Assembly (NCBI GenBank): GCA_964019695.1
Contig: OZ026530.1
Location: 42,579,716-42,643,715 of the forward strand
Length of the DNA: 64,000 nt
Source of the DNA: Loripinus fragilis
Taxonomy: Eukaryota; Mollusca; Bivalvia; Lucinida; Lucinidae
Direction: 5' to 3'
The notes below the pieces were generated by a model that saw nothing but the letters and a program-made list of their open reading frames with translations, did not search any database and was not told the DNA's origin. The position numbers were made by a program, and so were the translations under genes. Below, piece after piece: positions 10,861 to 23,396 of this stretch (its first letter is position 1; each line of letters begins with the position of its first letter).

Positions 10861-11720
10861 CTAGCCACAGGAGCTTGAAGTTCGATCCTTAAATCACCCC
10901 TATAGCCTCAAACCAAAAGCTCACAATGTCATTACATAGTAATGACCATGAGTGAAACTAAATTTCAGGCACCTTTGAATCACCGCTACCAGGAGGTTTT
11001 GGCGGAAACTGAACATCTGACCATAAAAACTATGTCAACCGGTCATGCCGGGCATGGGTAACTTTTTCTGACATATCACTGAGTCAAAATAATAAGCGTT
11101 TAAAAATAGGGAAAAAATAACAGTAGCCATTCTGGCTCCAGTATCCTGTTTGACGCAGTGAATTCGAGCCATCGTCACACTTGGAGAAAATACATTTCAA
11201 AATTTACAAACTCTTCAACGAAAAATTGAAACGATCAGTTAAATGTGTTCAGAATATTAAATAAATCAAACCCTTACATTTACTTATCACGAAAAGTTCT
11301 GTTTTTCATAAACTTTGCGGAAATTCAAAACTGAAACCGTTGTTTTTCAAAGATCGTGTGACGTTGACGTCACGCAAGATTTGGCGTACAAAGCGTTACG
11401 TCAAGTTATAGCGTCTTGTGGCTTATTCTGTAGATGAAAAAGTCATTATTTCCCGGTACTATAACGACTTAAAGTATATATGAGACATTGTCCTGTTTTG
11501 TCTTAACGTCGCCATGTTGATCATAAGGTAGAAGAAAAGTTATTGAACACTTTGACGTTGCCGGCGCAACATTCACCGCCGAGTGACCGAAAACTGGAGC
11601 CGGAATGGCTACCGAGAGCTTTGTTTCACTCCTGGTCATTACGTAATGACACCGTGAGCTCTTGGTTTTGAGGTTATATAGGTGATATAAGGACTGAAAC
11701 TTCAAGCTCCTGTGGGCTAG
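10861..11720. mobile_element. non-autonomous TIR element, 860 bp
   Basis: Terminal inverted repeats of about 110 bases. The left end reads CTAGCCACAGGAGCTTGAAG, then AAGCTCAC and GTCATTACATAGTAATGACC. The right end is the mirror image, with GTCATTACGTAATGAC, GTGAGCTCTTGGTTTTGAGG and CTTCAAGCTCCTGTGGGCTAG. Between them no transposase is visible. The interior holds CRE-like palindromes (TTGACGTCACG at about 11366). The target duplication is not obvious. Confidence 0.8.
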
Positions 11721-11841
11721 CTATATAAGACGGACTGAAAGCCAGACAGAACGACGACGTTCGTATGGTAGTGTTCGACGGTGTCCAATACCATATTATT
11801 GGCGCAATATGACTGAGACTGAACGCAGTAGTCTGTATTCT

Positions 11842-12430
11842 TTGACTTCTCGCTTACTGTAAAGGCGGTGCCTCATGAATTCATAATTAGGACTGGTTAA
11901 TCTTAGAGATAGGTAAACGCTGAAAATGAGGCGTGGTTTTATTCAAAAAGTAACTGTATCATCTTGTGCCATTATCTCAGTAGAGACGCAAACACATTAT
12001 TTAGTCCTTAAAACGCCAGCAAAATAACTGCATCTGAAAATGTCTATTTAACATACGCAGAGAGGCAAACATTGTGGACCCAGATCAGACTGCTCCTACA
12101 GGAGCAGTCTGATCTGGGTCCACACTGTTTGTCTATGACGCTTCAAATATTTTAGTGGACGACAAAAACATACATTTTGTGAGTATGCGCTCTAAGGGTT
12201 AATAAATGTGAGTTCAGTGTGTATACGGTTAGGATTTTCATGAAATGCACGGACGTTTGCGCGGCCCAAAAAGCTTATTAACTCTTTACCAAATTATAAA
12301 TAAAACCTGATTTGAAAAATAAATATGTTTAAACCAAAACCTGATTCCCCTTCCGTAGCAGATGGAATAGCCGAACCACGCCCAGATATGAATATTTAAG
12401 TTGCCGCCTTTACAGTAAGCGAAAAGTCAA
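11842..12430. mobile_element. MITE family A, copy 2
   Basis: 589 bases with terminal inverted repeats TTGACTTCTCGCTTACTGTA / TACAGTAAGCGAAAAGTCAA, each followed inward by AAGGCGGY. It shares its whole course with copies at 47.9 and 56.0 kb. A short internal duplication near 12290-12345 (AACCTGATTTG ... AACCTGATTCC) is private to this copy. No transposase is present. Confidence 0.9.
12074..12123. repeat. perfect central palindrome of MITE A
   Basis: Two 24-base arms, GTGGACCCAGATCAGACTGC-TCCT and the exact reverse complement, separated by AC. Equivalent hairpins occur at 48071-48120 and 56268-56317 with at most one or two mismatches, so the pairing has been maintained or homogenised. It should form a strong cruciform or RNA hairpin. 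Confidence 0.95.
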
Positions 12431-13914
12431 GTAATGTACATGTTGAAGATGTGCGACAGTGCAATGACCCAATTGTCTCTGGTTGTTTGACATATATTTT
12501 AACTATGATAGCATAGTAGTCACAGAGGTGTACTATAGGGGTAAGGAGTTACCAAATTTATTTAAGTCATGACGGTAGACTGTTGACTTGAGCAAGTCAC
12601 GATAATAAATTTTTGCAACAGAGGTTGACTGCAACGTGAAGAATCACGTTAATTTTTTTTGCGCGAAGATTGTTATATGAAGGGTGTTATAATTAGGGAG
12701 ACTTGACATATGTAACATATGGATCTTTGTATAAGGTATTGGTTATTAAGCCTAATCTATTAAATGTCATAAGACATAAAATTTTATAAAAAAATTAAAG
12801 GGGTACAACCCCATATTTATGTGCTGAGCATTAACGCTTCAACAATACAGGTCTATGATTGCGCCAATCTGAGCAATCTGAGGGCAAGACAATGTGGGGG
12901 CAGACTTTCTTTCTAGGTAGCCAGCCATTAATTTCGCACAAGTCATGTAATTGTTTGTATACAGTTATATTCTGTATTGTTCCTAATTTCTGCTTCCAGA
13001 TATTGTAAGAAAAAGTCGAGCCTTTTTCTTCAAAAGGAAGGGCCTTTGTTCCGACGCCGAAAATAGAGAACGGCAGAAACAGTATAATGTTATGCATAGA
13101 TACGCAAAATTTTGGTCATGCACTTGTTCACCTATATACACTGGTATATAGTACCTTTTCTAATATAAGTCTAATATAAGGGTGTTTGTCTGAGATTGAA
13201 TTCTCTGCACCTATATTTGGAAACTCGATTATTTTCGAAAGTTGAAGGTTCTCGAGTATCTCACATTTCATGCAAGCATTTGCCTATATATATATAGATA
13301 AGTTTTTAATATGTGTCAGGAGACATTAGCAAATACGGGCAATAGAGACGTACATTAGTAAAGAAATTGTTCTTTACAGGAGGCAGGTACAGGAAATACA
13401 TCTATGATTAACAAGGTTATTATATACATGTTCGAGCTTTAGCGGTCGAATGCACTGGCATAAGATTGTTATAACTCTAGCGTGGTACGCCTGCTGAAAT
13501 GTAAATCATCATTTTACTTTCTTGTCGTCTGTTGAGTCATCCAGCATTTCTTGTATGGGTTCTCTAGAACGTCAAAAATAACGTCCCGTTTTTTTCGGAG
13601 AAATAAGCGAAAGTAACGCACTTAGGTAGCAATCTAGTCTAAAAATCTTTTCGAACTTTTTTTGCGGCTATAGTGTAGCTGTCAGGGTAGACTTTGAGGA
13701 TTATTTTAGCCAAAAGTGGTCTCAGATTTTGTTGGGCCTGCGGGAACACCGAAATAGCATGCTGGTGGATTTATCAGGGACAGATAGTGTACTATGAATA
13801 TTAGCAGATAGTTTTTTTAATTATTGTGACTTGAATTGCGTGATTCAGAAAGGTGATTTGACTTTTGAAGAGAGAATCAACTTTTAATAGCGACCTTTGT
13901 GTCTCACAACGAGT
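12431..13914. other. no recognised feature
   Basis: AT-rich. One 88-codon minus-strand open frame (12831-13097) shows no recognisable motif and no matched copy in the window. I do not call it a gene. Confidence 0.45.
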
Positions 13915-14100
13915 TAAAGCTGACGCATGTACGTATAAAGGTTAGGTGCATACACTAACACACTTACAGAGATAATGTTATAGCTGACGCATGTACGTAT
14001 AAAGGTTTGGTACATGTGCCAACATATGCATATAATTAAGATTATAGCTGACTCATGTACTATTAATATTAAGGTTAGGTGCTTTCACCAAAACACATAT
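13915..14100. repeat. three tandem copies of a ~66-bp unit
   Basis: Unit: TATAGCTGACGCATGTACGT, ATAAAGGTTAGGTGC, then a variable spacer. Copies start at about 13917, 13981 and 14044. The third has an internal insertion and base changes (CTGACTCATGTACTATTAAT). Confidence 0.8.
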
Positions 14101-15479
14101 ACTAGTCAAAAGTTCTAACCCGCCACGTGTGTTTTTACCTTTTATCTGAAAAGCTATAAGCACTATATCAATTTCATTTGCATTCCTGAAAAGGCCAACC
14201 TATTAGTAAACAATACCAGAAAATGGCTGAGCAAAATTCATAAAATTGTATCCGGGAGGCTTTGCCGAATACGCATACCCTCAATTTCAAAATTCACAAG
14301 AATTTGCATTGGATGGTGGGGTAATATTTGACATTTTAGTTAATAGCAACGAGTCTCATGCAGATGAAGTGTTCATTTCAGCACTCTAGTGTTCAATAGG
14401 AGTTTGACTTTTGAAATGAAAACGTTTTGCGTGTGAAAAGGGGTGCATTATTCACGCATAAAACAGTAGAAAGAGAATATGGAATATTGATGTAAATATT
14501 ATATTTGAGGAAAGGTCATATTTATGTGTTTAATACTGATACCGTGTGCAGGTACGATATTGTCACGTTGACAAAGTGGTGGACACTGTGTTATTCCAAC
14601 TTTACCTGGAATTTTGAATGGAATAAGTATCAGTATTTATAAACATTGAAACAATCTAGATTATGTGACCTCAAAGAGAAAGAGGCCACGATTCTCGACG
14701 TTTCAGCTACGTTAACGTCGCAAACCAGGATGACGTTATATAAGCACACTGTATCTATTGATAGTGTGTGGGTTTGTTTGTTTGCTGCAACGGAGGTATT
14801 TGTTTAGTGCCGACACAATTGACTAAAGATGGAAAAGTGAACAATTCCAAAAATATATGGAGTTGTTTTTTAGCTAAAACTCACATACTCGCTCCCTATA
14901 GAGTGTCATTTTAATTATTACATAAAAAACAAAGTTTTGAACTAACAACTAACATAATTTTCAAGATGGCTGCCCCATCTCTCAAGGAGAGCGGCTATAA
15001 ATGGTAACAATTTTGTCGAGCTTTAAAATTTAAAACCTTGTCAACAACCTTTACAAATATGCTGTTTAGTTCCAAAGTTGGAATTATAATAAATGTTTTG
15101 CTATTTTTGTGGATTTTATGGGTGTGTTATATCCACAAAAATAAAATTAATACCTTCATTAAATTTTGAAAAAACACACGTAGGCCAGTTTTGATATACT
15201 CAGATACAAAATGTACATTCAAAATATGTTATCAATGTCAAATGTAATCGAATAACACTATTATATTACTATGTGCCAAACTTTTAACATCATTGTAGCT
15301 CTCTTTTGTATTGAAATATGTACCACTGTTTACCTTTTAGCAGCTCTGCTGCTCTTAAAAACTTTGGGAATAATTATTTGGAGAATTGTATAATGATATC
15401 TAGGGCGAATATTTGGTACCAGTAAAATGCATTTAAGCCCCCCACCACCCCGGTGGCTTAGGCTGCTGTCCGTTCTAAG
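14101..15479. other. no recognised feature
   Basis: No coding region, RNA gene or shared repeat supported. Scattered ACGTTAACGTCGCAAAC-type palindromic words occur near 14710. Confidence 0.45.
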
Positions 15480-15737
15480 GCGGTGGTTGTGCTGTTAATA
15501 ACTTTTTGTTTATTGTAATTTCCATTGTGGTAGTCTGTAATTGTGCTATGTTTTGTTGTATGTTACTTTATGTCCATTCTAGTTTTGCAATCATGTTGAT
15601 GGGGAAGAGAGAGCTGGGTGCTTTGCTTAGTTTTGTCTTCCTGGTGTCTCGTGATGATTATGTGGCTCCTCCTCGCGGTGCCATGGGTTTGGCTGCGGTT
15701 TGTGATTGTGGTATTCCCTGATCATACTCACTTAGTA
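15480..15737 (+). repeat. dispersed repeat family R, copy
   Basis: Shares ordered words with 34850-35050 and the reverse complements of 25250-25462 and 61787-62000: a TTTGTCTT/CTTGTG block, GTGGC-TCCTC, TGGTATTCCCTGATCATA and the closing ACTCACTTA. A 71-codon open frame crosses it (15506-15721), but the other copies do not keep that frame, so it is unlikely to be a gene. Confidence 0.5.
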
Positions 15738-16384
15738 TTATTGAAGCAGAAATGCTGAATGTATTTAACTTCATTAAATGATAAACCATCATCTTTATTC
15801 CGAAAAATCACTTTTAAGTTATTTTAAATACTTCTTCCAGTACTTTCCGAATATGTGACCAGCCATGAGATTTTGGGTCCAAATGAGGTACCTGGTCGAA
15901 ATTGAGATATTGATATTTTCTGATACCTATATATCCCTGGAGTGTACATGTGAAATTTCAGTTCGATATCTTAAGCGATTTCTGAGAAATAGGCAATAGT
16001 TCATAGGTCCCTACGCCATGGCATTGTATATAATAAAGTGTTTGCGACGTCAACGTTAATTTTCTGGTATATAACTTGGCGAGCTTATTTCAGGATGTTC
16101 GAAACGAACTGATTATTCTTTTGGGAAAGTTCATTTCACTTCAGAAACTCTCGATTAGAACATCTTGGGATCATAACGTGAGCGGATAAATAGTCAACAT
16201 TTTTTCTTTAGAAATATAAATGTATTAGATTGAGCATTTACCTGGGTTCGAAAATTTTGAAATTAAATTCAGATAATATTATTGCTACAGTATGAAATGT
16301 TTGAATGTGTTTTTTTTAATGATAAAAATTGGTATTTATGCAAATCAGAAAGTTGATCGTTAGCTCGTTTAAAACAGGCGATCA
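15738..16384. other. no recognised feature
   Basis: AT-rich intergenic sequence. No coding region or shared repeat supported. Confidence 0.45.
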
Positions 16385-16690
16385 AATATGATTCATGCGC
16401 GGATCCAGGAATTTTCGTCAGGTGGGGGGGGGGGGGGTCCATCTGGCATATAAAAAAAAGCTCTGACAACGTTTTTTTTTATTTTATTTTTTTAGTCCTC
16501 AACTTATTTTACAGTAGTCAAGTGGTTACTTTCAAAGAAAACTATTATTTGCCAAGGTTCTAGTGGGGGTGGAATATTTTCCAGGGGGTCCAACTTTTTA
16601 CAGGGGGTCCAATTGCTTTTTGCCAATAGAAACCCATATAACTTGTGATTTTCCAGGGGGTAAGACCCCCTCTGGATCCGCCCATGTGAT
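16385..16690. mobile_element. MITE with GCGCGGATCCAG ends
   Basis: Ends are inverted: CATGCGCGGATCCAGGA near 16393 and CTCTGGATCCGCCCATG near 16670-16686. The interior AAAACTATTATTTGCCAAGG, TTTTCCAGGGGGTCC and ACTTGTGATTTTCCAGGGG match a 5'-truncated copy at 28312-28490. A lone end (CTCTGGATCCGCGCATG) is also present at 58807-58823. A C/G homopolymer run lies near 16424-16437. Confidence 0.75.
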
Positions 16691-19260
16691 TCAGCGCATC
16701 GTGGTTTTATCAATCTACTCGTTTTTTCTTTTCTTCTTCAATATAACCTTTGCTAATTCATTTGTAGAAAGAGGAGGGAACGTAGCACCAGCAGCAGTGA
16801 TGCCAGTAGTAGTAGTTATAAAATACTAAGGTCAGTTTGCACTCCCAGTGGTGTGTCGCATTCGGTAGTCACCAAGTCAAGAACTTAACCCGGAACCCAT
16901 CACGCGATATTCAATTCGTAAAAGTCGGGCACCGATAAATTAGTAGTTTAGCCGTGTCTCTTCTGTTCAAAAATTTTGTTAGATCTCTCGTAACAATACA
17001 GATGCATTGCTTCACTTCAATGTTCCCTTAGAAAACCAAAGCAAACTACTGAGTTTACTCTGTCTCGGTCTTAACATGCGCAAATGCTGATTAATCTTTT
17101 CGCCGCTTGTGCTTACCTTACACTGAAACAGAGTTTTGAATTTTAAAGACAGTCATAACTGAAACGGCGAGACATCTCGTAAAATCGGTGTAATCAAATT
17201 CTATTATGTATATATACAATGTATTTTCAAGCATGTAACATGATGTGCAGCTCAAAACAAAAGCAGAGAAAAGAGTGGATGAGCTCCCACAAAATATATC
17301 AAGCCAAATGTTTTGTTGAGAGTTCGATATCAAAACGTGACGAAATTATGTCCTCCTTTCGCTAGATGCATCGGATCAAAGAGATTCATGCGGATGTACC
17401 AGTCCCCACCACTTCCTTATCTTCATATTTATTTGGCTGTCACTTGCTAATATATCTCTGCAATACAAAAATGTTTAAAACCAGGTCAAGAGCAATGGAT
17501 ACCCAAAGCGCTTTTTTCTTATTTCTCAAAGAAAATGTTTGCAATGGGTACTCATTAGAAGCGGCTCTTTCTTGTGTGAATGCTGTCCACTTATATTTGA
17601 TAGGATCACATGCTAAAATATTCAAATTACAGTCGCGGAAGTTGTGAACAGTGTAGCCTATGAATTTGCATCTTATATGTCGAGGTACATTTAGATCTAC
17701 TTGCCAGGAATACATGTGTATATGTACCTATCCGAATAATTTTGGTTGCATATTTATCAGCTATAACCATAATTAACTACAATCAGCTTGCGCCCATGTA
17801 CACACCGAAGTTACAATTAATTAAACACAGATCAGATCGAAATGGATCCAACTCTAAACTTCGGAATTATTGAAGTTGATCAGATAAGGCGCGGATGAAA
17901 ATGGGGTGTACCTGGCTTAAACGCTACAGAATATGATTTTATACAACTTATAAAATGTCAGTACTTGGCGCGTATGCGTTAAAATCGTTATGTGCATACG
18001 TGCTTCATCCACGACTTCTAAGGAATGACCCTCGATTCATTCAATACATTTATCCGTAATAGTCACACCTCAAAGCGTTTTGTGGATATATAGCTATATA
18101 GCTGGGCTACTGTAGAAGTGTAGTGTTTGGCTTGAGCCTTGGTCTACATGCTCTGGTTGCGCTTTAGAACAGGCTCATCTGAGTATTTGCGGTTGGCAAA
18201 TGCGATAAGTGATAAGCTGGCACAGTTTTCAAGTGGCTCTAACACACGCATGGAACAAAACCGAAAGCCCGAAAGTCGCGCCTGAATATACGTAGCTACA
18301 TGTAATAAGAAAGAATTTCTAAATTTCGTGCAAAAACGCGCTCATGGCAAAAGCTCGTGACTTCATCTTACAGCATAAAGTAATACGCACATCACCGATT
18401 AAGCAGTCTTGCATTTGTCACGCTGATACAATACACGTGTTACATGTAGCATACACGGAACAGTCAGCGTATCAGACTTGTATTAGCACACACGGAGCAG
18501 TCAGTGCACCAGACTACTAACCCAAATATTGATATTGATGTTGATGTTTGTGTTCAAACATATTCGCCACTTCGTGCCGTCGCATTTCCAGAATGTTTGT
18601 GAAAATTACCATGGCAATGTTAATGGGTGCATTTTTTAAACAAATTTACGGGGATGGAAGTCAAATATAAAATAGCAATATACAATAAAATATTAGAATA
18701 AATTATAATTTTGGTTCTCAAGTAGGTCCGTTTAAAGCGAACATACATTTTTAGTAAGATTTCACGATTCCCATTGACGATAAAGTAAACGTCGCCAAAA
18801 TACCATTAAAATTTGTCGTCGCATTTAAATGGCTACAATAGGAAAACAACAGACACCAAGAAGCTACAATAAAAGTGTATATTGCGTAAATCAATTTTCT
18901 TTCATTTTGTACTTTTTTCGCGGTTGTAGCTTCTATTGTTTTGCGACAATAATTTTGCCAAAAAATCTGGAAATAAATTGATTTAAACGGCGACGTTGTA
19001 ATACGGCGAATAATTATGTCCTGTGACTGTACCTCGAAGTATTACGCTTACTGCATACACTGAAACGAGCATCGTATGCCACATCCCCCATAAGTAGGAT
19101 GGAACTTTCCACTTGTAGTGTGCGCCTCAACACAACAGGCAACAAAACCGCTCACGTGCTGTACGACGACATTGGGGACAAAAGGTACTGAAACGGACAC
19201 ACATTTTTGCGCATACAATTTGCGTTCGAAATGGAATTGATTCCGTTGTTTTATAAAATG
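16691..19260. other. no recognised feature
   Basis: 2.5 kb without supported genes or repeats. Open frames of 60-90 codons on both strands (for example 17366-17647 and 17440-17715, which overlap head-on) have no family motif. Weak inverted similarity between about 18800-18860 and 18930-19010 was not convincing. Confidence 0.45.
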
Positions 19261-19344
19261 CACTATAATATCAGGCCTGGTTTTGGTCTGCAGTGTATGA
19301 TTGTGGTATTTCCTGGTCATAATCATTTGGGGGTTTTCTGGTCT

Positions 19345-21115
19345 TTAATATGCACATTAGAAATCGAATAAAAATGCACTACGGCCGATACAGAAAGTGT
19401 CGGAGAAACGGTGTTTTTTTTTTAATACATGCTTGTAAATAGTCATCTCATCTGTAATTCCTCCAACTCCATGATTTAAAAAATCGTATGTACATGTATA
19501 AATCTTCTAATCCATAATTAAATATTTCTTTGCGAAGAAATGCGCCTCTTGGGCTTCAAACGATGTTAACAATTGACGCTTAGCGACGTACAAATTGCGC
19601 AACAAAGTGCAGTTGCATAAATTACGTCACTTTTGCAGCGCGTTTTCCCGACGTCACGTTTTACCGCATTTGGGCACAAAATGTCATGGCGCGTCACATA
19701 TATGGTATTGTCCCTACAGTGTATATCTGATCATCAGAAAAATCAATGCCAGGGATCTTCCTAGGCCTGATTTTGGGCAGAATATCGGCCCCTTTCAATT
19801 TCAAAAAAGAACAAAAACTTCCAAAAACGATGTATATCATTTCCAATTAGCTAGATCTACATTTTGGTAAAAATTTCATGAAAATGCGAATAAAATGGCA
19901 AAGTTATAGATGCATGAAAATTTGCAAAAAATGTGAATTAAAACATGTTCTCATTCACATGTTTTGGCAAATTTTCATGAGTTTTTATGAATTGCAATTA
20001 AAGCAACAACTTTTTATATGGGTTTTAATCAATTTAAAATAGTGGTTCAGTTCTTTTAGACTGCACCAAATTTTCCCAATTTTGATGATTCAAATGCGTT
20101 TTCCCAAATACCACAGGTCTTTGGCACTGAATGCAGGAAAGAAGGATATTCTCTGAATACATTGTTTCCTATCCCTGTGTAGTAGACCTTGCACATGCTA
20201 AAATGTTGCAGGAGTGTGGGGTTGCAGCACCTATAAATTGTAAAATGTTAGAACTAATTTAAAACAGAGACAAGGAAAGTGTATTTGTCCCCTGCCGCCT
20301 CCACACCCCTGCAACATTGTAAGTTAATATGTCAAAAGCGTGTCTTAAGATGAACTACACTATAAACATATTTAGAAGCCAGCTCACCTACAAAACTTTG
20401 TCAAAGTCAGTACGTAGAGAGCGATAAAGTGCAGTCTAGCCAGCAACAACCCATATTTATTGTAAAATGTTTAAGTTAATTTAAAACAAAGACCGTTTAA
20501 AAGCTGTCGTCCCTAATTTTCTTATGTCGTGGTTTGCAATTTACAGTTATACTCGTGAACATTTACTGAACCCCTCGAACCACTTAGATAAATTATGTCA
20601 AATACTTATGACAAGGCAAGATATTTTCTGAATATTAATAAATCTAGAGACACATCATTACCATTTCAGTTTTATTCACAGAAATGAAAGTGAAATCGCC
20701 ATAGCTGAAGTATAAGATTAGTGGAAATGCACAGCGTAAACGATCAGTATTTTATTGCATTGAACGGGCGATGCACATCACATGGCTCTATTGCTATTCA
20801 CAAAATATATCATTTATCCACAGACTAGAAAATGTACAATATGTTACGTCACAAAACACCGAGGAAACGCAAAAGTCAGAAACATTATAGGAACAACGAT
20901 ATTCACACTTTATCTTAATTGTTTGTATATTTTCAGAGATGCATGGATCATTTGGAGAAGAAGTAAACATGCTTCTAGAGTTAGCATCTATTCAGAAGTA
21001 GCGACCTTGAAGATGACTTAATCCTGATGAAAGTTCATGAACTTGTTTATTAGTATTAGAATCGTCCTTATTATTTCACAAAGCGACCAGCTCTACTAAT
21101 ATATATATTATATAT
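19345..21115. other. no gene; two small hairpins and a 40-bp direct repeat
   Basis: 19911-19980 is an imperfect hairpin (CATGAAAATTTGC and TGTGAAT mirrored by ATTCACATG and GCAAATTTTCATG). 20201-20319 has inverted AATGTTGCAGGAGTGTGG against CCACACCCCTGCAACATT. The text TTGTAAAATGTT-N-AATTTAAAACARAGAC occurs at both about 20236 and 20460. No coding region supported. Confidence 0.5.
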
Positions 21116-21116
21116 A

Positions 21117-22463
21117 CGAGGGGCATTTGGAAAGTTCTTAGCACGGCATCATAACTCCACAATGCGTTGATAAAATGCTGTCAATAATACATTTTTGGAA
21201 ACTAGAATTTATCGGCTACTTGATGGTTTGATTTCTGTCGAAAAAGGACTTGGCGTGCACGTGCAGCGCATGCTCGAAATGAGTAGGGGTTTATATACTG
21301 GCGTAAATTTTAAGCAAAATACTTGAAAAAAAGCGAAGGAAAATTGGGGACCTTATTTGCGATCATGATTTGACATATTAACGAGTCGGTGCCAACTTAT
21401 TTTTTATTAGAATATGTCATGCGATCACTGCTTGCACGACTACTACCTTTACATTCGGAAAATGTTGACTTATATAGAAATGGTAAACTTTCAAAAATGG
21501 GACTTTTTTCGAATTTTCTTTATACTTTTACTATTAATTGTGTCACTACAGGAGCACGAAAAATGCCTATTGAGTATATGTTTTGCTTTATTTATAGCAA
21601 ACAATGCATAAAATTCATTTCGTAGCGCACAAAGTGTGGCTTGTTTAGTTCTGTGTTCAAGAAAATTATTCCTAATAACACTACCCCTACTTTTACAGAA
21701 GTGGGTGGGGTAACTCAACCCCTCACAATTTGCCGATCGCATAAGAACTTCTCATGGTATCGCGTTAACCATCACGAAATTGATTGATTTCTACTCTCAG
21801 GGTATTTTTACTTTTTTGTTTGCCACGGTTTTCAATTGAAATGAGTCAGAACGTCAACTTATAGCTAAACTTACTCTGCCCCTTGGAAAGATTATACGCG
21901 TTATCTTTCCTTTGTTCTGGTTTACAAAATTTATTTTGGTTTCAATACTACGAGCATAAACGGTGCTTGACGAAAATATCAACGCACGGCATATTTAAAC
22001 TACTGTCGATTATATATTTTCAAAATATGAGCATTGTGAGATGCGATTTTTAGTCGTAAAAAATAGCGCACTGCTGTGCTTTCTAGACGGTTTAGGTATT
22101 GCTGTTCCGGTATTTAGTTATTAGAAACATCCAACTCGGTCATCATTTGTATAATAACTGTACCAGATTGTGGCCTACAAAATGGTACAAAATTATCTTA
22201 TTTCATGAACTAATGTTAATGTTCTACTTACTTTTCAAAAGGTAAAATAATATATTTTCCACTGAAATTTTGCGTTTTCCAGTATACAACCAGTACATGT
22301 ATTCACAATGATATTTTTCGCGTCTGCATTATAATATCCTCATGAAATTTGTGTCATAACATAGAGGAAAGACAGTTCTTTAAAATGATACCAAACATGA
22401 TAGGGTTTGTAAATCGGTGACTGAGATAAAAGACCATGCTAAGAACTTTCCAAATGCCCCTCG
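21117..22463. mobile_element. mariner-like non-autonomous element
   Basis: 1,347 bases bounded by inverted repeats of about 27 bases, CGAGGGGCATTTGGAAAGTT at left and its exact complement AACTTTCCAAATGCCCCTCG at right, flanked on both sides by TA. CGAGGGG termini with TA target duplications are typical of mariner-type elements. The interior is AT-rich and has only short frames (21389-21625 and overlapping frames on both strands) with no D,D34D/E signature, so it cannot encode its own transposase. Confidence 0.85.
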
Positions 22464-22682
22464 TATAGTATATTATACTTGACTTAAGAATGCTTGAGAA
22501 TCGATCCTTCAATGGTTCAGATTAGATTAAACATATTTTATTGTGCATAAACAAAGGGATTGGATACAAGTTATAACAACAAAAATCCTCTCCCCAATGG
22601 TTCAAGGCAAAGAGTTACTTTCATGTCACATTCGCTGCCTTTTGGTGGTGACAGAGACATGTATATTTAATAATTGCTAGTT

Positions 22683-22930
22683 TGTAGACTGCTGGAGAAT
22701 TGATCTCTAGTTAAATCTAGTTAAATCTAGACAGAACTAGACTATTACTTCTTTGAAATAATCACAACCTTTTCGTGTGAGAATAGTGACAAGTACGACT
22801 GATTAAACTAGGATTTAGACTGCTGAAGAATGTATCCTTTGTTATATCTAGTTCATTTGGATAAAACATTAACTGCTATGAAACAAACACTTCCGTTTGG
22901 TGTGAATATAGACCAGTTTCAGTAGTATAT
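22683..22930. repeat. two degenerate ~125-bp tandem units
   Basis: Both units read AGACTGCTGRAGAAT, then a CTAGTT/ATCTAGT block, a GAAAYAAWCAC block, a TTTCGTGTGAGAATA or TTTGGTGTGAATATA block, and a closing GAC-AGT. The similarity is weak. It lies 470 bases upstream of the zinc-finger ORF. The stretch 22931-23396 shows no further repeat. Confidence 0.4.
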
Positions 22931-23396
22931 TGAAGAAATCGGAATTCTAGAGAATTGACACTTGGTTACATATATGAAAATATCACTGCCTTCTTGAGTA
23001 TTTAGGACTGTTTGAGAGAAGACATTGTGGTACCAAAATAGAAGAACTGGTTTAAGCTGACTGGAATTGATTTGTAAAAGGCATTCAAACTAGCGGCTAG
23101 CTCTTCATACACAGCGCAGTTTATATTGCATTATAGAAAAAGGCTGTCTTTATTATCTTTTGTTCGAGGAATCAGTGTGGTAGAAAGGGCTGCAACAAGC
23201 TGATTATTATATTGACAATAATTAACTAGAAATTGAGTTTACATGTGTGCAGTATCCAGAGTAGTCATTTCGTTCATATTGTGATACGTCTTATCAGGTC
23301 ATGCCTACTGTTTCGACAGCATAGCCATATACATTATTGCTTGCAAAATTATTTGGGTATTTTACTAATAACAGTTGCTTAAAACGATAGCTTAAA

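Noticed and set aside
15506..15721. A 71-residue hydrophobic protein
   Set aside because: It lies over repeat family R, whose other copies do not keep the frame.
19048..19870. Open frames of about 90 codons at 19048-19326 and 19595-19870
   Set aside because: No motif, no matching copy, and base composition like the surrounding non-coding sequence.
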